A DNA stretch of 64,000 bases from Mesorhizobium plurifarium (GTDB lineage Bacteria; Pseudomonadota; Alphaproteobacteria; Rhizobiales; Rhizobiaceae): contig CCNB01000012.1 of the NCBI GenBank assembly GCA_000824785.1, positions 257,319-321,318 on the forward strand, read 5' to 3'. The translations under genes were made by a program, and so were the position numbers. The notes below the pieces were generated by a model. The model made no database searches. It was not told the origin of the DNA and saw nothing but the letters and a program-made list of their open reading frames with translations. This document shows, one piece after another, positions 34,269-43,499 of this stretch; the stretch's first letter is position 1, and each line of letters opens with the position of its first letter.

Positions 34269-36509
34269 TCATCTTCCGAGCGCCAGGTACAGCTTGGGCA
34301 GCAGGTCGGTCAGTCGGTCGATCGTGGCGATGCTGAAGGCGTTCTTCTGGCCAAAGATGCGGCCCAGATAGGATTCGGCGTTGGAATCCAGCCCGACACA
34401 GAATGTGTTGACGCCAAGACGGCTGAGACCTTGTACCGCTTTGCGCGCATCTTCGACCAAATAGCGACGGTCCTCGACATCAATGTCCGATGGCTCGCCA
34501 TCGCTGACGACGAGAAGCAGTCGCCTGTAGCTGCGTTGTGTCGCGAGGTCGGCGCCAGCGTGCCGGATGGCGGCGCCGAGCCTGGTCGAGAAGCTGCCTT
34601 GCAGCCCCGCCAGCCGCGCCTCGACCAAGCTGTCATAGGGCTGGCTGAAATCCTTGATCCGTGTATAGCGCACGTCCTCGCGACGATCGGAGCAGAATGC
34701 GGCGATCGCGAAGGGATCGTCGAGACCGGACATGGCCTGCGACAGCAGCGCCGCGGCCTGGCGCTCGATGTCGAGCACGGTCCGGCGCCCGTTGGCGACG
34801 CGATCGTTGGTCGATTGCGAAACGTCCAGCAAAAGCAGCACCGACAGGTCACGGCTGCGCCGCTCGTAGCGGCCATGGATGCGCGGGCTCGGCGTCTCCC
34901 CGATCCGACGCGCGATCACTGCATCGATGCAGGCGTCGATGTCGAGGAATTCGCCCTCCGATTGCCGCCGCAGGCGTTCAGCACGGCTGACCCTGGCCGA
35001 ACGAATCAACGCGGTGACCCTATCGGCAAGGTCGCCGCGCTTCTCGCGCAGCCGCGCCACCTGCGCGGCCGTTGCCGCATTTGCGGGATATTCCTTGACT
35101 GACACCCAGTCCGGCTGTTCGCGGCCGGTCACGTAGTCGAACTCGCCATAGCGCGCCACCAGCACGCCTTCCATGCTCAAAGGTTCGATCTGCACGCGTC
35201 CCGCCTCGCCGTCCGGCCTGCTCTCCTGCTCAATGCGGTCGGGGCGCTCGTGGTTCTCCTCTTGCCGGATGCGCGCCGACGATAGGACCTGTTCGGCATC
35301 CTCGGCCTGGCTGTCGTTATCGCCGAAATCCCAAAGACCGAGATTGTCGTCGCGATACGGCGGCTGCACGACATAGTTCCTGGGGTCGAACTGGATCCGC
35401 ATCTGGCCGAGATCGTTGCCAAGCAGGTTGCCGATCCGCCGGCTGAGCTGCTGGTCATGCGGATCTTCCCGTAAAAAGGCCTCGCGCGCCTTGGCGATCC
35501 ACGGGTTCGGATCCTCGTAGGATGGATCGGCGAGCGCGCGCGCCAGCCGCGCGAAAAGCGCCGGCGCCGTGACGGCGCTCGATGGCTGCACGGTGTGAAA
35601 AGGCAGGAACAGTCGCGCAAGCCCGGGCAGTTCACGCATTGCGAGCTGCTCGACGCGAGCGTCCTCGATCAGCGATACCAGCGCGATCTGTGCCGGTTTG
35701 AGGCCGCCGACGGGAAAGCGTTCGCGCGTGAAGCGCAGATGAGCGCCGATATGGGCGACCGCCGCGCGGTAAAGGCGCTCGGCATCGGCGGACTGGAAGC
35801 CGGGGAAGGATGAGGGCAGGCGGACCACGCTGCCGTCGAAGCCGGCGCGCCGTCGCGTCTGCTCGTGCGCGTTGGAAGGCGTCTCGCGGAGTGGCGGGCT
35901 GTCGCCCCACAGCGCCGTGAGAAAGGGCCTGAGCTTTGCTTCCATGTCGGCAAAGCCGATCTGGCCGCTGGCCCGCTGCAGCCATCGGATGGCGGAGGGG
36001 TCGTCAAGCCGAAAGAAACGCAGGCGTCTTTCCCGATCTCCTTCGGCCATACGTATGCCGATGCGGGTCCATGATTCCAGGCCCTCCAACCCGACCTGGA
36101 GCAGCAACTGAGGCATATGGGCGAACAAGATCGCCAACGATTCCGGCGCGCTGTTGCTGACATATTCCACGAGCAGCAGCCAGCGGGGAAAGCCGTCCCG
36201 CCCGACAGTCTCGGCGGCGGCGAGCGCCTGTTCGGGCAGCAGCGCCGCCGCGGCTCGCCCCGCGCGGATGGCAACGCCCGAGACGACGCCGGCGAGATCG
36301 ACGGCCGTCTGCGGCGAGACCAGGCGCGCGATTTGGGGCGACAAGCGGACATAGGCGTCAGTGACCCCCTCGCCATAGCCCGCCCCGGACAGGCGCCGGC
36401 AGGCGCGTATCCAGGCCTGATGAAGATCGCCGGGGAACGCGTCAGCCGATTGCCGTTGCAAGATTTCCTCATCGGTCGCGCGGTGCCGCGCCGGTGTTTG
36501 CACGGCCAT
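34269..36509 (-). CDS. VWA-domain protein (NorD/CbbO-like)
   Basis: A 746-residue cytoplasmic protein. The C-terminal 200 residues form a von Willebrand A domain with the metal site DVSQS (LLLLDVSQSTND) and a later SDGEPSD. The long N-terminal part is helical and of the CbbO/NorD kind, with DARVEQLAMRELPGL and HTVQPSS. Such proteins work with a MoxR-type ATPase to activate or remodel a metal or multi-subunit enzyme (nitric-oxide reductase, Rubisco). Here the pair follows the amidase gene. ATG at 36509 lies 5 bases past the ATPase stop. Its role in amide metabolism is inference. Confidence 0.85.
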   Translation of the reverse strand: MAVQTPARHRATDEEILQRQSADAFPGDLHQAWIRACRRLSGAGYGEGVTDAYVRLSPQIARLVSPQTAVDLAGVVSGVAIRAGRAAAALLPEQALAAAETVGRDGFPRWLLLVEYVSNSAPESLAILFAHMPQLLLQVGLEGLESWTRIGIRMAEGDRERRLRFFRLDDPSAIRWLQRASGQIGFADMEAKLRPFLTALWGDSPPLRETPSNAHEQTRRRAGFDGSVVRLPSSFPGFQSADAERLYRAAVAHIGAHLRFTRERFPVGGLKPAQIALVSLIEDARVEQLAMRELPGLARLFLPFHTVQPSSAVTAPALFARLARALADPSYEDPNPWIAKAREAFLREDPHDQQLSRRIGNLLGNDLGQMRIQFDPRNYVVQPPYRDDNLGLWDFGDNDSQAEDAEQVLSSARIRQEENHERPDRIEQESRPDGEAGRVQIEPLSMEGVLVARYGEFDYVTGREQPDWVSVKEYPANAATAAQVARLREKRGDLADRVTALIRSARVSRAERLRRQSEGEFLDIDACIDAVIARRIGETPSPRIHGRYERRSRDLSVLLLLDVSQSTNDRVANGRRTVLDIERQAAALLSQAMSGLDDPFAIAAFCSDRREDVRYTRIKDFSQPYDSLVEARLAGLQGSFSTRLGAAIRHAGADLATQRSYRRLLLVVSDGEPSDIDVEDRRYLVEDARKAVQGLSRLGVNTFCVGLDSNAESYLGRIFGQKNAFSIATIDRLTDLLPKLYLALGR

Positions 36510-36514
36510 GACGC

Positions 36515-37348
36515 TCAAATGCAGGCGGAGACGGCGGACTTCAGCGCGTCGCGCATGTCGGGGTCGTCGGTGATCGGCAGCACCAGGGCGACTTCGCAGG
36601 CCTCGTCGATCGGAATGCCGCGGCGGGCGAGCAGACCGGCGTTGATCAGCATGCGGGTCGAAGCGCCTTCCTCCAGTCCGTGTCCCTTCAGGTTGCGGGC
36701 GCGATGGCCGATCCGAACCAAGGTCTGCGCCAGCGGCCGATCGACGCCGGCCTCGTTCGCGACGATCTCGGTCTCGACCGCTTCCTCGGGATAGGAGAAG
36801 GCTATGGCGACAAAGCGCTGTTTGGTCGATTCCTTGAGGTCTTTCAGCACGCTCTGGTAACCGGGATTGTAGGAGATGACGAGGTGGAAGTCCGGGTGTG
36901 CCTTGAGCACCTCGTTCTTCTTCTCCAGCGGGAGGATGCGGCGGTCGTCCGTCAGCGAGTGGATGACGACCGTGGTGTCCTGACGGGCCTCGACGATCTC
37001 GTCGAGATAGCAGATGGCGCCGGAGCGGACGGCGAGCGTCAGCGGTCCGTCGTGCCAGACCGTGCCGTCGGCATCGAGCATGTAGCGACCGACGAGATCG
37101 GAGGCGGTCATGTCCTCGTGGCACGAGACGGTGATCAGCGGCCGGCCGAGCCGCCATGCCATGTGGTCGACGAAACGCGTCTTGCCGCAGCCCGTCGGAC
37201 CTTTGAGCATAACCGGCATGCGCGATGCGAAGGCGGCTTCGAATAGGGCGACTTCATTGCCGACGGGCCGGAAGTAAGGCTCGGAAACGATGCGGAAATC
37301 CCCCAACGCATCGCCTTCTACCGCGGCGGATCCGATCCCTCGATCCAT
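36515..37348 (-). CDS. MoxR-family AAA+ ATPase (NorQ/CbbQ-like)
   Basis: A 277-residue AAA+ ATPase. Walker A is LKGPTGCGKTRFV, Walker B is ICYLDEIVEAR, followed by the sensor region VISYNPGYQ. NorQ/CbbQ proteins form rings that act on target enzymes together with a VWA partner, which is the next gene. ATG at 37348 has GGAGA six bases upstream. In Pseudomonas the amidase operon carries AmiB, another AAA+ protein; this pair may fill that position here. Preceded by two GC-rich hairpins after amiE. Confidence 0.88.
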   Translation of the reverse strand: MDRGIGSAAVEGDALGDFRIVSEPYFRPVGNEVALFEAAFASRMPVMLKGPTGCGKTRFVDHMAWRLGRPLITVSCHEDMTASDLVGRYMLDADGTVWHDGPLTLAVRSGAICYLDEIVEARQDTTVVIHSLTDDRRILPLEKKNEVLKAHPDFHLVISYNPGYQSVLKDLKESTKQRFVAIAFSYPEEAVETEIVANEAGVDRPLAQTLVRIGHRARNLKGHGLEEGASTRMLINAGLLARRGIPIDEACEVALVLPITDDPDMRDALKSAVSACI

Positions 37349-37436
37349 TTCAATCTCCAAACGCGTGGCACAAGTCCATGTCTTTGCGTATGCCGCCAAG
37401 ATCGCTGCGCGCTTTTGGGCGGCATGCTCTCAAGGT

Positions 37437-37465
37437 GCGCCGCGGCCCCTCGCAGGCCGCGGCGC
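37437..37465 (-). repeat. intercistronic hairpin between amiE and the MoxR gene
   Basis: GCGCCGCGGCC (37437-37447) pairs perfectly with 37455-37465 around CCTCGCA. No T-run on the minus strand. It probably stabilises the amidase message against 3' decay or lowers expression of the ATPase pair. Confidence 0.6.
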
Positions 37466-37482
37466 TTGGCGGCGACCACCGC

Positions 37483-38520
37483 TCAGCGATGGGCTGCCAC
37501 CTTGTTGGGAATGCCTTCGATCGGGCTTTCCGGCGTGCCGACGGTCTGCCGGGTCAGCGCCTCGACCTTCTCGCGCGTGCCTTCCGGATCGGTGATCCAC
37601 TGCTTGTAGAAATTATATGGACACACAGCGTGCCCGCGCGTGTCGTCGCCGGAGTTGATGAGGCCGGTATAGCCACGGTGCAGCAGCTTGAAGAGATGGT
37701 TCTGCGACTGCATGTTGCGGCGCGCGTCGCGCAGCAGTGATGTCGAAAGCTGCGCGTACTGGATGCCGTTTTCTTCCGTTCCGCATTCGCCAAGCGTGCG
37801 GCCATCGAAGCCGATAATCGAGGAATGGCCGAAATAGGAGTAGACGCCGTCGAAGCCGGACGCATTGGAGACCGCGACATAGACGTTGTTGGCCCAGGCC
37901 ATCGACTTCGAAATCAGGATCTGCTGTTCCTTGGCCGGATACATATAGCCCTGGCAGCGAATGATCAGCTCGGCGCCGCGCATGGCGCAGTCGCGCCAGA
38001 TTTCCGGGTAATTGCCGTCGTCGCAGATAATGAGGCTGATCTTCATCCCCTTCGGACCTTCGGAGACATAGGTGCAGTCGCCCGGATACCAGCCCTCGAT
38101 CGGCACCCAGGGCATGATCTTGCGGTATTTCTGCACGATCTCACCCTTGTCGTTCATCAGGATGAGGGTGTTGTAGGGAGCTTTGTTGGGGTGCTCCTCA
38201 TGGCGCTCGCCGGTCAGCGAGAAGACGCCCCAGACACGGGATTTCTTGCAGGCCTCGGAAAAGATCTTGGTTTCCTCGCCAGGGATCGACGAGGCGGTCT
38301 CGTACATCTCCTTCTGGTCGTACATGATGCCGTGGGTGGAATATTCAGGGAAGATCACGAGGTCCATGCCGGGCAGACCGGCCTTCATCCCCTCGACCAT
38401 CTTGGCAATGTTGCGGGCATTGGCGAGCACTTCGTCGCGCGTGTGCAGGCGTGGCATTTTGTAATTGACGACGGCAACGCCGACGGTGTCGTTGCTGCTC
38501 GAAATATCGCCGTGATACAT
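37483..38520 (-). CDS. amiE: aliphatic amidase
   Basis: A 345-residue nitrilase-superfamily amidase that hydrolyses short aliphatic amides to the acid and ammonia; active as a cytoplasmic hexamer. The catalytic triad falls on the canonical numbers: Glu59 (IFPEYS), Lys134 (KYRKIMPW) and Cys166 (IICDDGN). Length equals that of Pseudomonas AmiE (346). It follows the five transporter genes and is under the AmiC/AmiR antitermination system further upstream. The related formamidase AmiF is possible, but the amide-regulator context supports AmiE. Confidence 0.95.
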   Translation of the reverse strand: MYHGDISSSNDTVGVAVVNYKMPRLHTRDEVLANARNIAKMVEGMKAGLPGMDLVIFPEYSTHGIMYDQKEMYETASSIPGEETKIFSEACKKSRVWGVFSLTGERHEEHPNKAPYNTLILMNDKGEIVQKYRKIMPWVPIEGWYPGDCTYVSEGPKGMKISLIICDDGNYPEIWRDCAMRGAELIIRCQGYMYPAKEQQILISKSMAWANNVYVAVSNASGFDGVYSYFGHSSIIGFDGRTLGECGTEENGIQYAQLSTSLLRDARRNMQSQNHLFKLLHRGYTGLINSGDDTRGHAVCPYNFYKQWITDPEGTREKVEALTRQTVGTPESPIEGIPNKVAAHR

Positions 38521-38553
38521 GTCTTACTCCTCCTGGGGTTTGCCGGTGTCCAT

Positions 38554-39249
38554 CTAGACAACCAGATGCTGGTGGATCATCTCATCGCTGAGCTGCCCGA
38601 TCGGGCCGCTGACCGCGACGCTGCCTCTGTTGAGGATGGCGAAACGCTGTGAAGCGCGGCGGGCGAATGCGATGTTCTGTTCGACCAGGACGATCGTCAG
38701 CCCGTGCTTGCGATTGAGGTCGATCAGCACATTCTCGATCTGCTCGACGATGTTGGGCTGGATACCCTCGGTCGGCTCGTCGAGCAGCATGATCTTGGGC
38801 TCGGACAGCAGGGCGCGCGCAATGGCGAGCTGCTGCTGCTGGCCGCCTGAAAGGTTGCCACCGCGGCGGCCGAGAAATTCCTTGAGAATGGGGAAAAGTT
38901 CCAGCACCCACTCGGCGATCCGCCCGCCGCCGCCCTTCGCGGCGAAAGTCCCAACCATGAGGTTTTCCCGCACCGTGAAGCCCGGCAGGATGCCGCGGCC
39001 CTGCGGGACGTAACCGACGCCAGCCAGCGCGCGCTTGTGCGTGGGCTGGTCGACCAGTTCCTCGCCGTCGAGCCTGATGGAACCGGTGGTGCGGCTCATC
39101 AGGCCAAGCACCGTCCGCAGCAGCGTCGTCTTGCCCACACCGTTGCGGCCCAACACGGAAAAGAAGTCGCCCGTGCCGACGCTCAGTGACACCGACTGGA
39201 GCGCGCGGCTGCGTCCGTAGAAGCCGTCGACATTGGCAAGCTCAAGCAT
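38554..39249 (-). CDS. urtE: urea/amide ABC transporter ATPase, UrtE type
   Basis: A 231-residue HAAT-family ATPase. Walker A GRNGVGKTTLL with Val is characteristic of UrtE; the signature is LSGGQQQQLAIARAL and Walker B IMLLDEPTEGIQP. ATG at 39249 overlaps the urtD stop by eight bases. Together with UrtA-D it forms an importer for urea or short amides. Placed directly before amiE, so the imported substrate is probably an aliphatic amide; formamide/urea transporters of this type are known. Confidence 0.88.
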   Translation of the reverse strand: MLELANVDGFYGRSRALQSVSLSVGTGDFFSVLGRNGVGKTTLLRTVLGLMSRTTGSIRLDGEELVDQPTHKRALAGVGYVPQGRGILPGFTVRENLMVGTFAAKGGGGRIAEWVLELFPILKEFLGRRGGNLSGGQQQQLAIARALLSEPKIMLLDEPTEGIQPNIVEQIENVLIDLNRKHGLTIVLVEQNIAFARRASQRFAILNRGSVAVSGPIGQLSDEMIHQHLVV

Positions 39250-40003
39250 GGCCGATCCCTCCCGAGCCGAGATAGGCATCGCGCACCGCCTGGTTGGATT
39301 CGATCTCGGAGATCGTTCCTTCGGCGAGCAGCTTGCCCTGGTGCATGACGGAGATGGTCTGGGCGATGTCGCGCACGAAACCCATGTCGTGCTCGACGAC
39401 GATCAGCGTGTGCTTGCCGCGCAGCCGGCAGAACAGGTCGGCGGTCTTCTTCGTCTCCTGCTGGGTCATGCCGGCGGTCGGCTCGTCCATCAGGATCAGA
39501 AGCGGGTTCTGCGCCAGGATGAGCGCGATCTCGAGCCATTGGGTCTGTCCGTGCGAAAGATGCGCCGCCGGCGTGCCCAGCTCATCCTCCAGGCCGACGA
39601 GCTCCGCCAGCCTTTCGATATCGGCCTTGTCGCGGCTCTGTCGGAATCTGAACAGGTTCGACAAGACGCCGGGGCTTGCGGAGCGCCCGATCTGGAGATT
39701 GTCGCGCACGCTGAGATCGCGAAAGACACTCGGCACCTGGAATTTGCGGCCGATGCCGGTGCGGGCGATGGCGTGCTCGCTCAAGCGGTGGATGGGCTTA
39801 TCCTGGAAATACACCTCGCCGGCAGCGAGCCGCGTCTTCCCGCAGATCAGGTCGAGCGCCGTGGTCTTGCCGGCGCCGTTCGGCCCGATGAGGCAGCGAA
39901 GCTCGCCCTGCGCCACACGCAATGTGAGATCAGAAACGGCTACAAAGCCGCTGAAGGATACTTTCGCCTTGTCGACAACGAGCTGAGCGCTGGCCTTGGT
40001 CAT
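39242..40003 (-). CDS. urtD: urea/amide ABC transporter ATPase, UrtD type
   Basis: A 253-residue HAAT ATPase. FSGFVAVSDLTLRV near the N terminus, Walker A IGPNGAGKTTALD, the signature LSHGQTQWLEIALIL with His in place of Gly, as is usual in UrtD, and Walker B LILMDEPTAGMT. Overlaps urtC (stop/start ATGA type) and urtE. Partner of UrtE on the inner side of the membrane. Confidence 0.88.
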   Translation of the reverse strand: MTKASAQLVVDKAKVSFSGFVAVSDLTLRVAQGELRCLIGPNGAGKTTALDLICGKTRLAAGEVYFQDKPIHRLSEHAIARTGIGRKFQVPSVFRDLSVRDNLQIGRSASPGVLSNLFRFRQSRDKADIERLAELVGLEDELGTPAAHLSHGQTQWLEIALILAQNPLLILMDEPTAGMTQQETKKTADLFCRLRGKHTLIVVEHDMGFVRDIAQTISVMHQGKLLAEGTISEIESNQAVRDAYLGSGGIGHA

Positions 40004-41151
40004 GGCAGGCTCTCCAGATGGTGGGTGCCGGCGCCCGCGGCGTCCGTTCGCTGCGGCTGCTGGGCAGGCGCGGGGTCCCGACGCTCAAACCGTGCCGTGA
40101 TCGTTTCCACGGCGCCGGCTATGCCCTTGGGCAGGAACAGCACGACAAGGACGAAGAGCAAGCCCATGACTAGCGTCCAGGAGTCCAGAAATGTCTCCGA
40201 TTCCGACAGCGCGCCCTGCATGCCGGCAACGATCAGGGCGCCCAGCATGGCGCCGACCAAGCTCTGGCGCCCACCCACGGCGACCCAGATGACGACGGAG
40301 AGGGAGAGCGGCACCCCCATGAAGGTCGGCGAGGCGAACTCCATCACGATGGTGTAGAGCATGCCGGCGAGCCCGGCGATGGCGCCCGAGACCGAGAAGA
40401 TGAAGATCTTGTAGAGCGCGACGTCGTAGCCGAAGAAGCGGACGCGATCTTCCTGGTCGCGGATCGCCTGCACGATCAGGCCGGCCTTGCTTTTGGTGAC
40501 CGCCAGCGCAAGGAACAGTGAAGCTGTCAGGCAGATGGCGACCAGATAGTAGCTCGCCGAGCCGTAGGCATCGAAAGCGAAGCCGGCGACGTCGAACTGA
40601 GCGAGGTCGGTGATGCCGTTGAAGCCGCCCGTATAGGCCTGCTGATCAATGATGACGAGCTGAACGACGACCATCGCCGCCAGCGTGGTGATCGCCGCAT
40701 AGACCCCCGTCACGCGGCCCCGGAACATGAACCAGCCGAGAAGCGCCGCGAACAGGAGCGGTATGACGATGCCGGCGGTCACGCCGAAGGTCGTGGAATA
40801 AAAAGGCTTCCAGAACCACGGCAGTTCCGGCACGTTGTTCCAGACCATGAAATCCGGCAGGCCGTCCGGACCCGTATGGATCGGGATGGTCTTCAGCTTC
40901 AGCGCCATCGCCATGCAATAGGAGCCGAGCCCGAAGGTGGTGGCCTGGCCGAGGTTCAGGATGCCGGCGTAGCCCCATGACAGGCTAAGCGCGATGGCCA
41001 GCATGCCAAGCACCAGATAGCGGGCGTATTTGTTGAGCAGGAAAGAGTCGTTCATGAACACGGGCACAAGCAGGATCGCCAGGCACACCGCCGCGCAGAT
41101 CACGATTTCTGTTTTTGTCTTGCCGGACACTGAGCTGTTTCCCTGATTCAA
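40000..41151 (-). CDS. urtC: urea/amide ABC transporter permease, UrtC type
   Basis: A 383-residue inner-membrane permease of the LivM/UrtC type with about 9-10 helices. SWGYAGILNLGQATTFGLGSY and the coupling segment AIRDQEDRVRFFGYDVALYKIF, with the RxRFxGY pattern, are typical of UrtC. A periplasmic insert with Pro/Trp-rich sequence (WNNVPELPWFWKPFYS) follows helix 2. Spaced 12 bases after urtB. Forms the pore with UrtB. Confidence 0.88.
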   Translation of the reverse strand: MNQGNSSVSGKTKTEIVICAAVCLAILLVPVFMNDSFLLNKYARYLVLGMLAIALSLSWGYAGILNLGQATTFGLGSYCMAMALKLKTIPIHTGPDGLPDFMVWNNVPELPWFWKPFYSTTFGVTAGIVIPLLFAALLGWFMFRGRVTGVYAAITTLAAMVVVQLVIIDQQAYTGGFNGITDLAQFDVAGFAFDAYGSASYYLVAICLTASLFLALAVTKSKAGLIVQAIRDQEDRVRFFGYDVALYKIFIFSVSGAIAGLAGMLYTIVMEFASPTFMGVPLSLSVVIWVAVGGRQSLVGAMLGALIVAGMQGALSESETFLDSWTLVMGLLFVLVVLFLPKGIAGAVETITARFERRDPAPAQQPQRTDAAGAGTHHLESLP

Positions 41152-41163
41152 ATCCGCAACGAC

Positions 41164-42033
41164 TCAAGTCCGCACGCGGGCGGTGAAGAGCCCTTGTGGC
41201 CGGAAGCGGATGAGGACGACGATTGCGAGCAGCACGAGCGCCTTGGCGATCGTGTCGTTCGAATAGAAGGCCAGATAGCCGGACAGCTCACCCAGGATGC
41301 CGGAGCTTGCCAGCGTTCCCATCAGGCTTTGCGTGCCGCCGAGAACGACCACCATGAAGGCATCGACCACATAGTTGGTGCCCATTTCCGGCGAGACGCT
41401 CTTCAGCGGCGAGACCAGGGCGCCCGCAAGTCCGGCAAGGCCCGCTCCGTATGCGAAGGTCAGCCGATAGATGCGGCTGGCGTTGATGCCGTAGCTCGAG
41501 GCGACGGCGCGGTTCTGGGTTATCGCCCTGAGCTTGAGGCCGAAATTGGTGTGTCGGTAGATTACCCAGGTGACGGCGAAAAGAGCGAGCGCCACGAACA
41601 GGATGAACAGGCGGTAGGCCGAGTCCGTCGCGCCGAGGATGGTGACGCTCTTCGACAGCGGCTCCGGCATCTGCACGTAGCGCAGCTCGCCGCCCGCAGC
41701 CAGGCGCACGGCCTGCTGCGCCATGACGCCGATGCCCCAGGTGGCAAGGATGGTGTCGAGCAGCCGGTCGTAGAGACGGCTGATGACCAGCACCTCGACC
41801 AGCCATCCAACCGCGGCCATGATGATGAAGATCGGCACCAGGCTCGCGAGCAAACCCATGCCGAACTCGGTCTGCAGCGCCCAGGCGGCATAGGCGCCTA
41901 GCATGACGAATTCGCCATGCGCCAGATTGATGACGCCGGTGACGCCATAGATGACGGCGAGACCAAGCGCCACCAGCATCAGGATCGATGCGATGCTGAG
42001 GCCCGTCATGAGCTGCGATACGATGATATCCAT
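41164..42033 (-). CDS. urtB: urea/amide ABC transporter permease, UrtB type
   Basis: A 289-residue LivH/UrtB permease with about eight helices. GLAVIYGVTGVINLAHGEFVMLGAY is the family signature, and LRAITQNRAVASSYGINASRIY is the coupling loop, which in UrtB proteins typically has the QNR-x-x-A pattern. Gap to the binding-protein gene contains a GC-rich hairpin (42051-42074). Confidence 0.88.
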   Translation of the reverse strand: MDIIVSQLMTGLSIASILMLVALGLAVIYGVTGVINLAHGEFVMLGAYAAWALQTEFGMGLLASLVPIFIIMAAVGWLVEVLVISRLYDRLLDTILATWGIGVMAQQAVRLAAGGELRYVQMPEPLSKSVTILGATDSAYRLFILFVALALFAVTWVIYRHTNFGLKLRAITQNRAVASSYGINASRIYRLTFAYGAGLAGLAGALVSPLKSVSPEMGTNYVVDAFMVVVLGGTQSLMGTLASSGILGELSGYLAFYSNDTIAKALVLLAIVVLIRFRPQGLFTARVRT

Positions 42034-42050
42034 GGCACACCTTTCGAAGG

Positions 42051-42074
42051 GGCGGCGCCGTCCCGGGCGCCGCC
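42051..42074 (-). repeat. hairpin between binding-protein and permease genes
   Basis: GGCGGCGCC (42051-42059) and GGCGCCGCC (42066-42074) pair perfectly around a 6-nt loop. No T-run. Probably stabilises the upstream binding-protein message. Confidence 0.6.
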
Positions 42075-42090
42075 GATCCGTCTTCCGGTC

Positions 42091-43338
42091 TCAGACCTGC
42101 TTGAGCCCTTCCGCCGTGCATTTCTGGTTCGGGTAGGCCTTGTAGGGCACCGGCTCGAGCCACTCGGCGGACTGCTTCAGGATTTTGAACTGGCCGTCTG
42201 CCTGGCACTGGCCGATCTTCGGCCACAGCCAGGTGTGCAGGTTCTCCGGCTCGATGCGGACCTTGCCCTGCGGAGCCACCATCTCCTGGCCCTTGACCGC
42301 CTCGCGGATGGTGTTGGGCGTGATGTCGCTGCCGGCGAGCTTCTCGACCGCCTGCTTGAACAGGTGGACCTGGAAGTAGGACGGCTCGGACACGAAATGG
42401 GTGACCTTGTCGGCGCCCCATCGTTTCTTGTAGGCGTCGACGAATTTATGATTCTCGGGCGAATCCCAGACCATGAAGTAAGGCGCCGAGGTGAAGTGCC
42501 CGGCAGCCGCCTCGCCGCCCATGGCCGCCACTTCGTTCTCCGACGTCGTCAGGCTGGCCATCGGCATGGTCGCGGGGTCGAGCCCGGCGGCATGGTATTG
42601 CCGGTGCAGGGCCACCACCGAGTCGCCGACCACGGTGGAGAAGATGACGTTCGGCTTTTCCGCCTTGAGCTTGTTGATGACGGATGAGAATTCGGAATGG
42701 CCGAGCGGGACGTATTCCTCGGCCACCACCTCGGCGCCGAGTTCGGCCAGCAGCTTCTTGCAGTAGTTGTTTTCCTCCTTCGGATAGATGTAGTTCGACC
42801 CGATAAGGTACCAGCGCTTGCCGAAATTCTTGACCAGCCAGGGGACGAAATCATCCTGTTGCTGGTTGGGCACGGCCCCGGTGTAGATGACATTCTTGGA
42901 GCATTCGCGCCCCTCGTAGAGGGTCGGATACCAATAGAGGTTGTTCTGCTTCTCGAACACCGGCAGCACCGCCTTGCGGCTGGCCGACGTATAGGAGCCG
43001 AAGACCGAAACGCATTTGTCGGACAGCACCAGCTTGCGCGCCTTTTCGGCGAAGGTGGCCGGATCGGAGGCGGGATCCTCGACCACCGGCACGATCTGCA
43101 TGCCGTTGATGCCACCCGCGGCGTTGATCTCCTCGATGGCCAGGATCGTGGCCTTGTTGAGCGATTCCTCGATGATGGCGGTGGTGCCGGTCAGCGAGAA
43201 CAGGACGCCTACCTTGATTTGGCCGTCCGCGGCGCGCGCCAGCGAGGCGTTCTTGCTCCAGATATGCGGAAATCCGACGAGGGACACTGTGCCGAGCGCG
43301 GCTGTGGCCTTGAGAAAACTACGACGGTTTTTGTTCAC
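42091..43338 (-). CDS. urtA: urea/amide ABC transporter binding protein, UrtA type (Tat signal)
   Basis: A 415-residue periplasmic binding protein of type I fold. The N terminus NRRSFLKATAALG has the twin-arginine pattern SRRxFLK-like, so it is exported folded by Tat. The mature part (KVGVLFSLTGTTAIIEES, NNLYWYPTLYEGRECS, GSNYIYPKEEN) is the UrtA/FmdD/AmiC pattern, and it is clearly a relative of the cytoplasmic sensor AmiC encoded nearby. GTG at 43338 with GGGGAG seven bases upstream. Its leader holds the second antiterminator module and terminator T2, so its expression should depend on AmiR. Confidence 0.9.
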   Translation of the reverse strand: MNKNRRSFLKATAALGTVSLVGFPHIWSKNASLARAADGQIKVGVLFSLTGTTAIIEESLNKATILAIEEINAAGGINGMQIVPVVEDPASDPATFAEKARKLVLSDKCVSVFGSYTSASRKAVLPVFEKQNNLYWYPTLYEGRECSKNVIYTGAVPNQQQDDFVPWLVKNFGKRWYLIGSNYIYPKEENNYCKKLLAELGAEVVAEEYVPLGHSEFSSVINKLKAEKPNVIFSTVVGDSVVALHRQYHAAGLDPATMPMASLTTSENEVAAMGGEAAAGHFTSAPYFMVWDSPENHKFVDAYKKRWGADKVTHFVSEPSYFQVHLFKQAVEKLAGSDITPNTIREAVKGQEMVAPQGKVRIEPENLHTWLWPKIGQCQADGQFKILKQSAEWLEPVPYKAYPNQKCTAEGLKQV

Positions 43339-43359
43339 CTTTTTCTCCCCTTGAAAACG

Positions 43360-43406
43360 AAAAAGGCCCCGAAGCGAGCTGCGTGAAGCAGATCGTTTCG
43401 AGGCCT
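43360..43406 (-). terminator. intrinsic terminator T2 before urtA
   Basis: On the minus strand AGGCCTCGAAACG (43406-43394) pairs with CGCTTCGGGGCCT (43376-43364), with one G-U and one mismatch, and an inner CTGC/GCAG hairpin; TTTTT (43364-43360) follows. Its 5' arm overlaps the 3' strand of hairpin P2b, so the two structures exclude each other. Lies 22 bases before the urtA start. Confidence 0.8.
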
Positions 43407-43438
43407 CAGTGCCTTTGATGTGCGCGGCACCCTGCCGC
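43401..43438 (-). promoter_or_regulatory. ANTAR-type antiterminator module b
   Basis: Hairpin P1b: stem GCGGC/GCCGC (43438-43434, 43428-43424) with loop AGGGT, which is five rather than six bases. A 9-nt linker follows, then P2b: stem AGGC/GCCT (43414-43411, 43404-43401) with hexaloop ACTGAG, having A1 and G4 as in known ANTAR target loops. P2b shares GCCT with the 5' arm of terminator T2. A further perfect hairpin, GCGAAC/GTTCGC with loop GACAGA, lies just before it at 43441-43458. Confidence 0.65.
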
Positions 43439-43461
43439 CCGCGAACTCTGTCGTTCGCAAC

Positions 43462-43499
43462 AAAAAACCCCACGTCCCGCTTTCGCGAATGCCGTGAGG
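43462..43499 (-). terminator. intrinsic terminator T1 after amiR
   Basis: On the minus strand CCTCACG (43499-43493) pairs with CGTGGGG (43474-43468), with a GC-rich inner part, and is followed by six T (43467-43462). The 5' arm overlaps the 3' strand of hairpin P2a. First of two terminators read in series between amiR and urtA. Confidence 0.82.

Noticed and set aside
34269..37157. VWA protein starting inside the MoxR gene
   Set aside because: The frame upstream of 36509 is a shifted reading of the ATPase gene; the protein after 36509 begins with a normal sequence.
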